A DNA stretch of 64,000 bases from Ideonella oryzae (GTDB taxonomy: Bacteria > Pseudomonadota > Gammaproteobacteria > Burkholderiales > Burkholderiaceae_C). Positions 18,199 through 26,252 of this stretch are shown one piece after another. The notes beneath the pieces were generated by a model, which worked only from the letters and a program-made list of their open reading frames with translations, did no database searches and was not told the origin of the DNA. The stretch is from contig NZ_JAMXMC010000005.1 in the NCBI RefSeq assembly GCF_024055665.1, positions 186,001 to 250,000 of the forward strand, written 5' to 3'. The translations under genes and the position numbers were made by a program. Each line of letters opens with the position of its first letter. The first letter of the stretch is position 1.

Positions 18199-19788
18199 TC
18201 AGGTCATGGCGGGATCCTCGATCTCTCCGCGTGCAACGAGCTGCCTGCGGATGTCGTTCTTCGTGACCTTGCCGTAGCCGGAGCGGGGCAAGGCCTCCCA
18301 GAAAAAGAATTGGCGGGGCCAGCGGTACTTGGCGCAGCGGCCCTCCAGGTGGGCCAGCAGAGCCTCGGCGTCCAGGGCTTCTGCGCGGCGCACCACCACA
18401 GCCACGCCGATCTCGCCCCACTTGGGGTCGGGCACGCCCAGCACCGCCACCTCGGCCACGCCCGGGTGGGTGAGCAGCACCTCCTCGACCTCGCGCGGGT
18501 ACACATTGGAGCCACCGGAGATGTACATGTCCGACTCGCGACCGGTGATGTAGAGCAGGCCGCGCGCGTCCAGACGGCCCAGGTCGCCGGTGTGGAACCA
18601 GCCTCCCCGCAGGGCCTTGGCGGTGGCCTCAGGGTTGTTGAAATAGCCGGCGAACACGCCCGGCCCGCGGCAGCAGATCTCGCCCACCGTGCCCGCCGGC
18701 ACCGGCTGGCCCGCGGCATCGAGGATGGCCACCTCCATGCCGGTACGCGGGCGGCCGCAGGAGCCGACATGGGCATGGGCGTCTGCGTCATCGACCGCAT
18801 GCATGGCGGGCGGCAGCACCGTGATGCAGCCGGTCACCTCGCCCAGGCCGTAGTACTGCACCAGCACCGGGCCGAGCTTCTGCAGCGCCAGACGCTGGTC
18901 AGCGCGGTACATCGGCGCGCCGGCATAGATGACGTAACGCAGCGCGCTGTGGTCCACCTGGTCCACGGCCGGGTCCTCCACCAGCATCTTGACGATGGTG
19001 GGCACGGTGAAGAGGTGGGTGACCCGGTGCTGCTCCACCAGGCGCCAGAACACCGCGGGATCCAGCTTCTCGCTGGGCAAGAGCACATTGGCGCCACCGC
19101 GCGCCACGTTCAGCAGGGCATGGATGCCGGCACCGTGCGACAGCGGGGCCACGGTGATGGTGGTGTCCTCTTCGGTCAGGCCCGGCACCAGGTCGGCCAG
19201 GTGGTTGGTCACGATGAAAGCCATCTGGCCGTGCGTGAGCATGGCCGCCTTGGGCCGACCGGTGGTGCCCGAGGTGTAGAAGTACCAGAGCGGCTGATCG
19301 GCCGTGACGGTGGCCGGCGCCGTGGGCGCGCCCAGGTGGGTGCGCACCAGATCCTCGTAGGACAGTTCACCGGCGCGCGGCTGGCCGATGGTGACCACAT
19401 GGCGCAGGCCGGAAGAGGCCGCGCGCACCGCGTCCACATGGCCGGGGAAGCAGTCCTCGGCCAGCATCACCGTGGCCTCGCTGGAACTGCCCAGGTAGGC
19501 CACCTCGGCCGGCGTCAGCCGGAAGTTGGTGGGCACCCAGACGGCCCCGAGGCGGAAGGCCACCCAGCAGCTCTCGAACAGCGCCCGGTTGTTGCGCGAC
19601 TGGACCAGCAGCTTGTCGCCCTGCTGCACGCCCAGCGCGCGCAGTGCCGCCACCATCGCATCCACGCGGGCGTTGATCTCGCGCCAGCTCCACCAGACGG
19701 CGCCCTGGATCAGGCCAGGCCGATCCGGAAACTGCGCCGCGGTCTGCGACAGCAGCGTGGCGAGGTTCATCACCTGGGCCTGACTCAT
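18199..19788 (-). CDS. Acyl-CoA ligase (AMP-forming, class I adenylate-forming enzyme)
   Basis: 529 aa. The P-loop YFYTSGTTGRPKAAMLTHGQ (about residue 165), the YYGLGEVTG motif, and the hinge TGDLGRLDARGLLYITGRESDMYISGGSNVYPREVE are all intact, and the C-terminal Lys is in SGYGKVTKNDIR. It activates a carboxylic acid with ATP and CoA through an acyl-adenylate in the cytoplasm. ATG 19788 overlaps the thiolase stop by 4 bases. The substrate is not deducible, but the operon places it between TRAP uptake and thiolytic cleavage. Confidence 0.9.
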   Translation of the reverse strand: MSQAQVMNLATLLSQTAAQFPDRPGLIQGAVWWSWREINARVDAMVAALRALGVQQGDKLLVQSRNNRALFESCWVAFRLGAVWVPTNFRLTPAEVAYLGSSSEATVMLAEDCFPGHVDAVRAASSGLRHVVTIGQPRAGELSYEDLVRTHLGAPTAPATVTADQPLWYFYTSGTTGRPKAAMLTHGQMAFIVTNHLADLVPGLTEEDTTITVAPLSHGAGIHALLNVARGGANVLLPSEKLDPAVFWRLVEQHRVTHLFTVPTIVKMLVEDPAVDQVDHSALRYVIYAGAPMYRADQRLALQKLGPVLVQYYGLGEVTGCITVLPPAMHAVDDADAHAHVGSCGRPRTGMEVAILDAAGQPVPAGTVGEICCRGPGVFAGYFNNPEATAKALRGGWFHTGDLGRLDARGLLYITGRESDMYISGGSNVYPREVEEVLLTHPGVAEVAVLGVPDPKWGEIGVAVVVRRAEALDAEALLAHLEGRCAKYRWPRQFFFWEALPRSGYGKVTKNDIRRQLVARGEIEDPAMT

Positions 19789-20954
19789 ACCGCCTCCAGC
19801 ACGCTGAGGTAGTTGGTCACCGCGGCGCCGCCCATGTTGAAGACGGCCCCGATGCGGGCGTCGGCCTTCTGCATGTCGCCGGCGCGGCCGCTGAGCTGCA
19901 TGGCCGCCATCACGTGCTGGGACACCCCGGTGGCCCCGATGGGGTGGCCGCGGGACTTGAGCCCGCCGGAGAGGTTGACCGGCAGGCGGCCGTCGCGGGC
20001 GGTCACGCCGTCCAGGGCCACGCGGGCCCCCTGCCCCTGCGGTGCCAGGCCCATGGCCTCGTACTGCAGCAGTTCGGCCATGGTGAAGCAGTCGTGCGTC
20101 TCGACGAAGTCCAGATCGTCCAACCCCAGGCCGGCCTGGACCAGGCCCTGCTGCCAGGCGAGTGCCGCCCCCTCGAAGCGGGTGGGGTCGCGGCGCGAGA
20201 GCGGCAGGTACTCGTTGACCTGGGCGCGGGCGCGCCACCGGACCGGCGCCACCGACGCACCGCCCAGCGGCTCCGCCGAGATCACCAGCGCGGCCGCGCC
20301 GTCGGACACCAGCGAGCAGTCCGAGCGCTTGAGCGGACCGGCCACGAAAGGGTTCTTCTCGGACGGCTGGCGGCAGAAGTCGAAGCCGAGGTCGCGCCGC
20401 ATGTGGGCATACGGATTGCGCATGCCATGGGCGTGGTTCTTCGCCGAGATGGTGGCCAGCGCATCGCTCTGGTCGCCATAGCGCTCGAAGTAGGCCTGGG
20501 CGATCTGACCGAAGATGCCCGCAAAGCCCGCGGGCGTGCTGGCTTCCTCTTTCACATAGGAGCACTTGAGCAGCACGTCGCCCACCTGGGCGGTGGGCAA
20601 TGTGTTCATGCGCTCGAAGCCCACCACCAGCGCACGCTTCACGCGGCCGGACTGCACGGCATCCAGCGCGGCCCAGATGGCGGCCGAACCGGTGGCGCAG
20701 GCGTTCTCCAACCGCACCGCGGGCACATGCCGCAGCGCCGGGATGGCCATGGCCACCAGGGCCGCACTGAAGTCCTGCGGCAGGAAGCCGCCATTGAAGT
20801 GGCCGACGAAGATGCCGTCGATGTCGGCCGGGGCCAGGCCGGCGGTTTCCAGCGCGGCGCTGGCGGCTTCACGGATCAGCTGTTCGCTGTCGGCCTGATC
20901 GAGTTTGCCGAAGGGCGTGTGGCCCCAGCCGACGATGTAGGAAGCATTGCGCAT
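19785..20954 (-). CDS. SCP2/SCPx-type thiolase (acetyl-CoA acetyltransferase family)
   Basis: 389-aa thiolase-fold protein. The nucleophilic Cys lies in RLENACATGSAAIWAAL (about residue 85), and the C-terminal part has VETHDCFTMAELLQYEAMGLAP and GGLKSRGHPIGATGVSQ with the catalytic His. This is the SCPx/lipid-transfer type of thiolase, which in bacteria cleaves 3-oxoacyl-CoA in side-chain or alicyclic degradation. Such proteins are usually encoded with a DUF35 OB-fold partner; none is present here, although two DUF296 proteins start the operon. It lies 20 bases downstream of the SDR gene. Confidence 0.88.
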   Translation of the reverse strand: MRNASYIVGWGHTPFGKLDQADSEQLIREAASAALETAGLAPADIDGIFVGHFNGGFLPQDFSAALVAMAIPALRHVPAVRLENACATGSAAIWAALDAVQSGRVKRALVVGFERMNTLPTAQVGDVLLKCSYVKEEASTPAGFAGIFGQIAQAYFERYGDQSDALATISAKNHAHGMRNPYAHMRRDLGFDFCRQPSEKNPFVAGPLKRSDCSLVSDGAAALVISAEPLGGASVAPVRWRARAQVNEYLPLSRRDPTRFEGAALAWQQGLVQAGLGLDDLDFVETHDCFTMAELLQYEAMGLAPQGQGARVALDGVTARDGRLPVNLSGGLKSRGHPIGATGVSQHVMAAMQLSGRAGDMQKADARIGAVFNMGGAAVTNYLSVLEAV

Positions 20955-20974
20955 GGGTGTCTCCCCGAATGACG

Positions 20975-21775
20975 TCAGCAGGCGGCCTGGGCCTGGGTGC
21001 GGCGCAGCGTGGGCAGGCCCACGCCGGCAGCATCGAAGCCACCATCCACCGCCAGGAACTGGCCGTTGACAAAGGCGGCCTGCGCACTGCAGAGAAAGCC
21101 CACCGCCTCGGCGATCTCCTCCACCGTGCCGTAGCGGCCCAGCGGGATCGCGTCGTAGTAGTCCGAGCGGATGGCCACGCTATGAACCAGCTTGGCCATC
21201 TCGGTCTCCACCGGCCCGGGGCAGACGGTGTTGACGCGGATACCGGCGTTGCCGAACTCCACCGCCAGCTGCTTGGTCAGGTGCACCAGGGCCGCCTTGC
21301 TGGTGCCGTAGGCCACGCGCAGGGTGCTGGCCCGCAGCGCCGAGATGGAGGCGATGTTGACGATGGCCCCGCCCTGCTCCTTGGACATCAGCGCGCCAAA
21401 GGCCTGGCTGCAGAGAAAGGCGCCATCCAGGTTGGTGCCCATCACCTCGCGCCACTCGGCAAAGCTGGTCTGCTGCACCGGCTTGAAGATGGCCACGCCG
21501 GCGTTGTTGACCAGCGCGTCCACCCGGCCGAAGCGGGCCTGCACCGCCTGGGCGGCGGACTCCACCTGGGCGGGGTCTGACACGTCGCAATGCAGGGCCA
21601 GCACCGCGTCGCCATGGCCCAGGGTGGTCACGGCGGTGTCCAGGGTGGCGGCGTCGCGGTCCAGCAGGGCCACGCGGTGGCCGTGGGCCAGGAACCACTG
21701 CGCGATGGCCAGGCCGATCCCGCGGGCCGCACCGGTCACGACGGCAACCGGCGGATGTGTGTTGTCAACAGGCAT
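20975..21775 (-). CDS. Short-chain dehydrogenase/reductase (3-hydroxyacyl-CoA dehydrogenase-like)
   Basis: 266-aa SDR with TGAARGIGLAIAQ (residues 15-27), NNAGVAIFKPV, catalytic Ser in ASISALRAS, Tyr-x3-Lys in YGTSK, and PGPVETEMAK. The acidic residue in LLDRDAATL suggests NAD rather than NADP. In this operon it plausibly oxidises a 3-hydroxyacyl-CoA to the 3-oxo form used by the thiolase encoded next (20-base gap). Assignment to the SDR family is firm; the substrate is inferred from order of genes. Confidence 0.88.
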   Translation of the reverse strand: MPVDNTHPPVAVVTGAARGIGLAIAQWFLAHGHRVALLDRDAATLDTAVTTLGHGDAVLALHCDVSDPAQVESAAQAVQARFGRVDALVNNAGVAIFKPVQQTSFAEWREVMGTNLDGAFLCSQAFGALMSKEQGGAIVNIASISALRASTLRVAYGTSKAALVHLTKQLAVEFGNAGIRVNTVCPGPVETEMAKLVHSVAIRSDYYDAIPLGRYGTVEEIAEAVGFLCSAQAAFVNGQFLAVDGGFDAAGVGLPTLRRTQAQAAC

Positions 21776-21787
21776 GGATGTCTCCGT

Positions 21788-22213
21788 TCATGTGTTCTCA
21801 AGGGGTGGGGCGGTCACGGCGCCCTCGGCAGGAAGCCACTCTTCGAGAGTGACCTCGAAAGTGACGCAAATGGGGTTGGCGCCGGCCACGAAGGGCCCGC
21901 CGTAGACCTGGCCCTGGGTGTCCGACACGACACCCGTGAGCGCCGCGCGCAGGCTGCCGTCGGTCTGGGCCCGCACCTCGCCGGCCAGGCTGACGATTTC
22001 CACCGCCGGGCCCCGCACCACCAGGGCACTGCCGTCGTGCTGCTCCATGCAGGCGTCAACCAGGCTGCCCAGCGCGCCGCGCACGAAGGCGTTGCGAAAG
22101 CCCTGGGCCAGACACAGCTTCTCGACGCTCTGCACCAGGTCCTCGTTGGGGGAGATGCGGCCGTAGGCCACACGGCCCATCTGACCGGCTTCGACCAGGC
22201 GGCACTCAGACAT
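21788..22213 (-). CDS. DUF296/PPC-domain protein (second of a pair)
   Basis: 141 aa. MGRVAYGRISPNEDLVQSVEKLCLAQGFRNAFVRGALGSLVDA and GVVSDTQGQVYGGPFVAGANPICVTFEVTLEEWL follow the PPC (DUF296) pattern: a small trimeric alpha/beta domain, also known from plant AT-hook proteins. Bacterial versions are not DNA-binding by default and have no settled function. The first 8 bases overlap the preceding gene, which encodes another member of the same family, so the two are likely to act together. Start at MSECRLVEAG. Confidence 0.72.
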   Translation of the reverse strand: MSECRLVEAGQMGRVAYGRISPNEDLVQSVEKLCLAQGFRNAFVRGALGSLVDACMEQHDGSALVVRGPAVEIVSLAGEVRAQTDGSLRAALTGVVSDTQGQVYGGPFVAGANPICVTFEVTLEEWLPAEGAVTAPPLENT

Positions 22214-22769
22214 GGGCCACCTCCGACACGGTGGCGGACAGCGGGTGCAGCAGCGGCGTGCGGGTCTCGGCATCCACGTCCACCCGCAGCTCGAAGCCCT
22301 CCAGCGAGGTGGCCAGCACCGTCATCGGTGCCGTGCCGACGCGGCAGCGCTCGGTCAGCAGATGGCCACCCAGCATGCGGCCATCCCCGCCGCGGAACAC
22401 CGCATGGCAGTGGACGATGGGCCGGCCTGCGGCCGTCTTGCCCAGGGTGGCGTTGCCGAAGACGAACTGGGCGGACTCGGTGACCATCGGCGCGCTGTAG
22501 CGCACCAGGGCCTGGCCCGAGCGGTCCTCACCGGCAAAACAGAAGGTCAGCAGATCGAAGCGGCCACCGATCAGGGTCATCGACGCGCTGGTGACCTGAT
22601 GGGCGGCCAGTCCCTCGACCAAGGCCTCGTACAGGGATGGTCCCGAGCCCACCGACAGCCGGAAATGGCGGCCGTGGGGGGCATGCATCGCATCGATGCG
22701 GGAGGCCCGGAACGGGCCGGGGTGAACGAGGGTGCGCGGCCGGGGTAGCGCCGCGAATCGCTCTGGCAT
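22206..22769 (-). CDS. DUF296/PPC-domain protein (first gene of the catabolic operon)
   Basis: 187 aa. ATG 22769 is preceded by AGGAG at the right distance. The segment SLYEALVEGLAAHQVTSASMTLIGGRFD and VHCHAVFRGGDGRMLGGHLLTERC match the PPC/DUF296 domain, which conserves His residues in the HCH and GGHL motifs that can bind a metal. An N-terminal extension (LPRPRTLVHPGPFRASRID) precedes the domain. It leads the operon divergent from the LysR gene at 22913. Function unknown; co-occurrence with CoA ligase, SDR and thiolase suggests a step on the same pathway, such as a hydratase, hydrolase or binding role. Confidence 0.72.
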   Translation of the reverse strand: MPERFAALPRPRTLVHPGPFRASRIDAMHAPHGRHFRLSVGSGPSLYEALVEGLAAHQVTSASMTLIGGRFDLLTFCFAGEDRSGQALVRYSAPMVTESAQFVFGNATLGKTAAGRPIVHCHAVFRGGDGRMLGGHLLTERCRVGTAPMTVLATSLEGFELRVDVDAETRTPLLHPLSATVSEVAHV

Positions 22770-22862
22770 GTCGTGTCTCCTGTGTGCTCTTGGCAACGTC
22801 GCCTTGGGGTGGGTGGGGTCACCACCGGAACCGGGCGTTTTAGGAACTCTACGAATGGACAG

Positions 22863-22910
22863 CGATTTGCGGAAATTTAGATTACGGAAGGATCGATTTG
22901 CGGAGCAAAT
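22863..22910. promoter_or_regulatory. LysR-type operator region: direct repeats and a palindrome
   Basis: CGATTTGCGGA occurs twice (22863-22873 and 22894-22904), 31 bases apart, which is close to three helical turns. The second copy overlaps a palindrome ATTTGC-GGA-GCAAAT (22896-22910) just upstream of the LysR start at 22913. This layout in a divergent LysR promoter suits a recognition site plus an activation site. The binding assignment is inference. Confidence 0.6.
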
Positions 22911-22912
22911 GA

Positions 22913-23785
22913 ATGGACCTGCGTCACCTGCGCTGTTTCGTGGCCGTGGCCGAAGAGCTGCACTTCGGCCGTGCGGCCGAGCGCCTGCACCTGTCCCAAC
23001 CCCCGGTGAGCCTGGCCATCAAGGAGCTGGAGGGCGAGCTGGGCGTGACGCTGTTCGAGCGCACCTCGCGCCGCATTGCGCTGACCCGCGTGGGGGAAGA
23101 GATGCTGCAGGACGCCCGGGCCGCGCTGGCCTCCTCCGAGGCCCTGAAGCGTCGGGCCCGCGATACCGCTGAGGGCCAGGTCGGCGCACTGACCGTGGGC
23201 TTCATCAGCCTGGCGGCCTATGCCTTCCTCCCGCCCTCGCTGCGCCGCTTCACCGAGGATTACCCGCGGGTGAAGGTGGCGCTGCAGGAAGGCACGACCG
23301 ACCGCATCCTGGAGGACCTGCAGCAAGGCCGCCTGGACCTGGGCTTCGGCTTCCTCACCCCCGAACAGCCCGAGGCGCTGGCGCGGCAGACGGTGTTGCG
23401 CGAACCGCTGGTGGTGGCCCTGCCCGCCCACCACCGCCTGGCCTCACGCAAGAGCATCGACATCACCGAGCTGGCCGAGGAGCACTTCCTGGGCTTCGAG
23501 CGCTATTACGGCCCGCTGATGTTCGACGCCATCGTCGCCACCTGCATGCGCCACGGCTTCAGCCCACGCCTGTTCCCGGCCCGGCAGATGCACACCATCG
23601 TCAGCCTGGTGGCCGGTGGCATCGGCGTGGCCCTGGTGCCCGCCAGCGTGATGGCCCTGCGGCGCGAAGGGGTGGTGTACCGCCCAATGTTGGGCGAGAA
23701 GACCTTCGTCGAGACCTGCGCCTTCTGGCGGCGAGACGACCGTTCACCGCTGCTGCAGGCCTTCATGGCCTACCTGCCCCACTGA
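22913..23785 (+). CDS. LysR-family transcriptional regulator of the adjacent catabolic operon
   Basis: 290 aa. The N-terminal HTH is MDLRHLRCFVAVAEELHFGR then AERLHLSQPPVSLAIKELEGELG (residues 1-60), close to the BenM/CatM-CbnR subgroup that controls aromatic acid catabolism and recognises small organic acids. The effector domain follows (GQVGALTVGFISLAAYAFLPPSLRRF, ... LVAGGIGVALVPASVMAL). It is divergent from the DUF296-SDR-thiolase-ligase-TRAP operon, and its leader contains phased repeats, so autorepression plus ligand-dependent activation of the operon is likely. The inducer is unknown. Confidence 0.92.
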   Translation: MDLRHLRCFVAVAEELHFGRAAERLHLSQPPVSLAIKELEGELGVTLFERTSRRIALTRVGEEMLQDARAALASSEALKRRARDTAEGQVGALTVGFISLAAYAFLPPSLRRFTEDYPRVKVALQEGTTDRILEDLQQGRLDLGFGFLTPEQPEALARQTVLREPLVVALPAHHRLASRKSIDITELAEEHFLGFERYYGPLMFDAIVATCMRHGFSPRLFPARQMHTIVSLVAGGIGVALVPASVMALRREGVVYRPMLGEKTFVETCAFWRRDDRSPLLQAFMAYLPH

Positions 23786-23862
23786 GGGCCGCGGCCATCG
23801 CCCTGCCGCCCGGCGCCCGGCCTGCAAGAATGGGCCATCGCCATCTCCTGCAGGCCCCGTCC

Positions 23863-25059
23863 ATGTCCGCTGCCCCCCGCCTTCCCGTCCAGGCCCGTCC
23901 TGCCGTCCACCAGCTGGCCGGCTCGCTCATCCGCGAGGTGGCCAACAGCGCCATGGGCCGGTCCGACGTGCTGCCCTTCTGGTTCGGCGAGTCGGACCAG
24001 CCCACCGCCGACTACATCCGCGCGGCGGCGGTGCAGTCGCTGGACGCGGGCGAGACCTTCTACAGCCAGAACCTGGGCCGGCCCTATCTGCGCGAGGCCA
24101 TCGCGGCCTACCTGGGGCGCCTGCATGGCCAACCGATGGACGCCGCCCGCGTCGGCGTCGTGGCCTCGGGCGACACCGGCCTGATGGTGACGATGCAGCT
24201 GCTGCTCTCGCCCGGCGACCGGGTGGTGGCCGTCACGCCGCTGTGGCCCAACATCTGCGAGATGCCGCGGGTGCTGGGCGCCGAGGTGGTGCGGGTGCCG
24301 CTGTCGTCCACCGAAGGCCGCTGGCACCTGGACCTGGACCGCCTGCTGGCCGCGCTGACGCCCGAGACCCGGCTGCTGATCGTCAACTCGCCGAGCAACC
24401 CCACCGGCTGGACCATCGAGGAGGCCCAGGTGGACGCCCTGCTGGCCCATTGCCGGCGGCACGGCATCTGGGTGCTGAGCGACGATGTGTACGAGCGCCT
24501 GGTCTACGACCCGGCCCGGGCTTCGGCCCCGTCCTTCCTGCGCCGCTACGAAGCGGGTGACCGCATCGTCTCGGTCAACAGCTTCTCCAAGGCCTGGCGC
24601 ATGACCGGCTGGCGCGCCGGCTGGATGGTGGTGCCCGAGGTGCTGGCCGACGACCTGGCCAAGCTGATCGAATACAACTTCTCCTGCGTCTTCGAGCCAG
24701 TGCAGCGCGCCGCCGTGGCCGCGCTGGCGCAGGGCGAGCCCGACGTGGCCCGCCTGCGCACCGAGCTGCAGAGCACCCGGCGCGTGCTGAGCGAGGCGCT
24801 GCGCGCCCTGCCCGGCGTGGAGGTGCCCGAGGCCGGTGGCGCGATGTACGCCTTCTTCCGCCTGGACGGCTTTGCCGATTCGCTGGACCTGGCCAAGCGC
24901 CTGGTGGCCGAGGTGGGCCTGGGCCTGGCCCCGGGCGCGGCCTTCGGCCCCGAGGGCGATGGCTGGCTGCGCTGGTGCCATGCGGTGAGCGACCCGCAGA
25001 AGCTGCTGGCCGGCGTGGACCGGCTGGCCAGCTTCGTGGCCCGGCACCGGCCGGGCTGA
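23863..25059 (+). CDS. Class I/II pyridoxal-phosphate aminotransferase
   Basis: 398 aa, fold type I. Visible features: the N-terminal PFWFGESDQPTADYIRAAAVQSL, substrate-loop YSQNLGRPYLREAIAAYL, VNSPSNPTGWTIE (Asn contacting PLP), DDVYERLVYD (Asp and Tyr of the PLP site), SVNSFSKAWRMTGWRAGW with the Schiff-base Lys, and FRLDGF near the end. It transfers an amino group between an amino acid and a 2-oxo acid in the cytoplasm. Aspartate, aromatic or alanine specificity cannot be told from sequence. Start at ATG 23863; 23830 is an in-frame alternative. The stop is followed by an antisense frame from the opposite strand. Confidence 0.88.
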   Translation: MSAAPRLPVQARPAVHQLAGSLIREVANSAMGRSDVLPFWFGESDQPTADYIRAAAVQSLDAGETFYSQNLGRPYLREAIAAYLGRLHGQPMDAARVGVVASGDTGLMVTMQLLLSPGDRVVAVTPLWPNICEMPRVLGAEVVRVPLSSTEGRWHLDLDRLLAALTPETRLLIVNSPSNPTGWTIEEAQVDALLAHCRRHGIWVLSDDVYERLVYDPARASAPSFLRRYEAGDRIVSVNSFSKAWRMTGWRAGWMVVPEVLADDLAKLIEYNFSCVFEPVQRAAVAALAQGEPDVARLRTELQSTRRVLSEALRALPGVEVPEAGGAMYAFFRLDGFADSLDLAKRLVAEVGLGLAPGAAFGPEGDGWLRWCHAVSDPQKLLAGVDRLASFVARHRPG

Positions 25060-25444
25060 CCTTCGCGCGAACCCGCGTTCGGCGCCAGCCGGCGCCGGTG
25101 GCCCGGCTCAGGTGCGCATAGTCGTGCAGATCGCTGAGCATGAAGTGCCGGTTCTGCACCTCGCCCATGTGGGCCAGGGTGGCGGCGTCGCCCGCCAGCC
25201 ACTGGCGGGCCGTGACGCGGAATTCCTGCGGCATGGCCTGGTTGAAGGCCGAGGACTGGACCAGCAGATGGCAAACCTGCTCAAACAGCAGGCGGTAGCG
25301 CTCGTCCTCGGCCGCCTGGTAGACATCGCCGAAGTCCCGCCAGCGGGGCTGCCCGGCCCCCGCCGCCGCATCCCAGCGGTCGAACAGGCGCAGGTAGTCG
25401 TCGGCATCCGGCCCCGCCTGGGGCCCCTGCGGCCGGCCGGGCAT
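24575..25444 (-). CDS. Unrecognised protein; 3' end unclear, possibly frameshifted
   Basis: The first ~115 codons (25444 down to about 25090) look like real protein: DADDYLRLFDRWDAAAGAGQPRWRDFGDVYQAAEDERYRLLFEQVCHLLVQSSAFNQAMPQEF, mixed and non-repetitive. It starts 5 bases after the flavodoxin stop on the same strand, so it is probably in that operon. The frame then stays open for 170 more codons, antisense to the aminotransferase gene, with the Arg/Pro/Ser-only composition of a shadow. Shifting by one base at codon ~112 would give a stop at 25108-25110. So the real gene is likely ~112 aa, and either the frame has been damaged or the sequence has an indel. No family recognised. Confidence 0.45.
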   Translation of the reverse strand: MPGRPQGPQAGPDADDYLRLFDRWDAAAGAGQPRWRDFGDVYQAAEDERYRLLFEQVCHLLVQSSAFNQAMPQEFRVTARQWLAGDAATLAHMGEVQNRHFMLSDLHDYAHLSRATGAGWRRTRVRAKVSPAGAGPRSWPAGPRRPAASAGRSPHGTSAASHRPRGRRPRPGPGPGPPRPPGAWPGPANRQSRPGGRRRTSRHRPRAPPRRAGRAAPRSARAGCSAARCAGGPRRARPAPARPRRRAALARRRRRSCIRSAWPGRRPAPRAPPSSRRASRSCARPWRSC

Positions 25445-25449
25445 GGCGC

Positions 25450-26013
25450 TCAGGCGGCCTGGGGCTGCTGCAGGCGTTCCAGCAGCAGCGGCCGCACCTG
25501 GTCCACCCAGGCGTCGAGCCGAGCGTCCGTCAACATGCCCTGGGTGCGCTGGTCGATCACCAGGCCGACGAAGCGGCCCTCCACCAACGCGGCCGATTGC
25601 TCGAAGGTGTAGCCCTCGGTGGGCCAGCCACCGATGATCTCGGCGCCCCAGCCCTGCAGCACGTCGTGCAGCCGGCGCAGCGAGCTGGCGAATCGCTCGG
25701 CATAGCGCTCCTGCGCGCCCAGGCCGAACAGCGCGATGCGCTTGCCGCGCAGGCTCACATCGGCCGGCATCTTGGCCAGGAACTCCTCCCAGTTCGATTC
25801 CAGGCAGCCCGCGCTGTGGCCGGGGATCTGGCCCACGCCATAGCTGGGCGTGCCCAGAATCAGCGCGTCATGGGCCAGCAGCTGCGCCGGCTCGATGCGG
25901 TTGACGTTGAGCGGCTTGGCGGCGATGGCCTCGCCCAGTCGGGCCTGGATTTTCTTGGCCACCAGACGGGTGGTGCCCGTCTCGGTGCCGAAGAAGATGC
26001 CGATCTGCTGCAT
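25450..26013 (-). CDS. Flavodoxin (long-chain)
   Basis: 187 aa. The FMN phosphate loop is FFGTETGTTRLVAKKI at residues 6-21 (T-x-T-G-x-T), followed by LGTPSYGVGQIPG, the W in SNWEEFLAKMP, and the ~20-residue insertion typical of long-chain flavodoxins (LFGLGAQERYAERFASSLRRLHDVL). It is a one- or two-electron carrier in the cytoplasm replacing ferredoxin. The N-terminus and length resemble nitrogen-fixation-type flavodoxin NifF, but no nif gene is visible in this window, so I leave the symbol blank. An inverted repeat lies 50 bases upstream. Confidence 0.9.
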   Translation of the reverse strand: MQQIGIFFGTETGTTRLVAKKIQARLGEAIAAKPLNVNRIEPAQLLAHDALILGTPSYGVGQIPGHSAGCLESNWEEFLAKMPADVSLRGKRIALFGLGAQERYAERFASSLRRLHDVLQGWGAEIIGGWPTEGYTFEQSAALVEGRFVGLVIDQRTQGMLTDARLDAWVDQVRPLLLERLQQPQAA

Positions 26014-26064
26014 GGGGCGGGCTCCTGCATGAAAGGTGCTGCATGGGACAAAGGCGCGGCCGGA

Positions 26065-26082
26065 ATGTCGGCAATGCGACAT
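26065..26082. promoter_or_regulatory. Inverted repeat upstream of flavodoxin
   Basis: ATGTCG (26065-26070) and CGACAT (26077-26082) flank 6 bases and extend to 8 of 9 matches with the outer GGA/CCC bases. It sits in the 239-bp gap between the divergent flavodoxin and hypothetical-thioredoxin genes, so it could be an operator for either direction. The rest of this gap holds nothing else recognisable. Confidence 0.4.
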
Positions 26083-26252
26083 CCCAGGACAGGCTGTGCA
26101 AACACCGCAAGAAGCGTGCAGGCTCATCCGCTGACCCACCCGATGACCCACCGGACGTGCGATGAACCTGTGCGATTCTCTCGGGCAAGTGCCGGGCCAG
26201 CCGCAGCGCCGCGCCGCGCCGCCTAGGATGCAGCGTCACCACAGGAGGGGCC

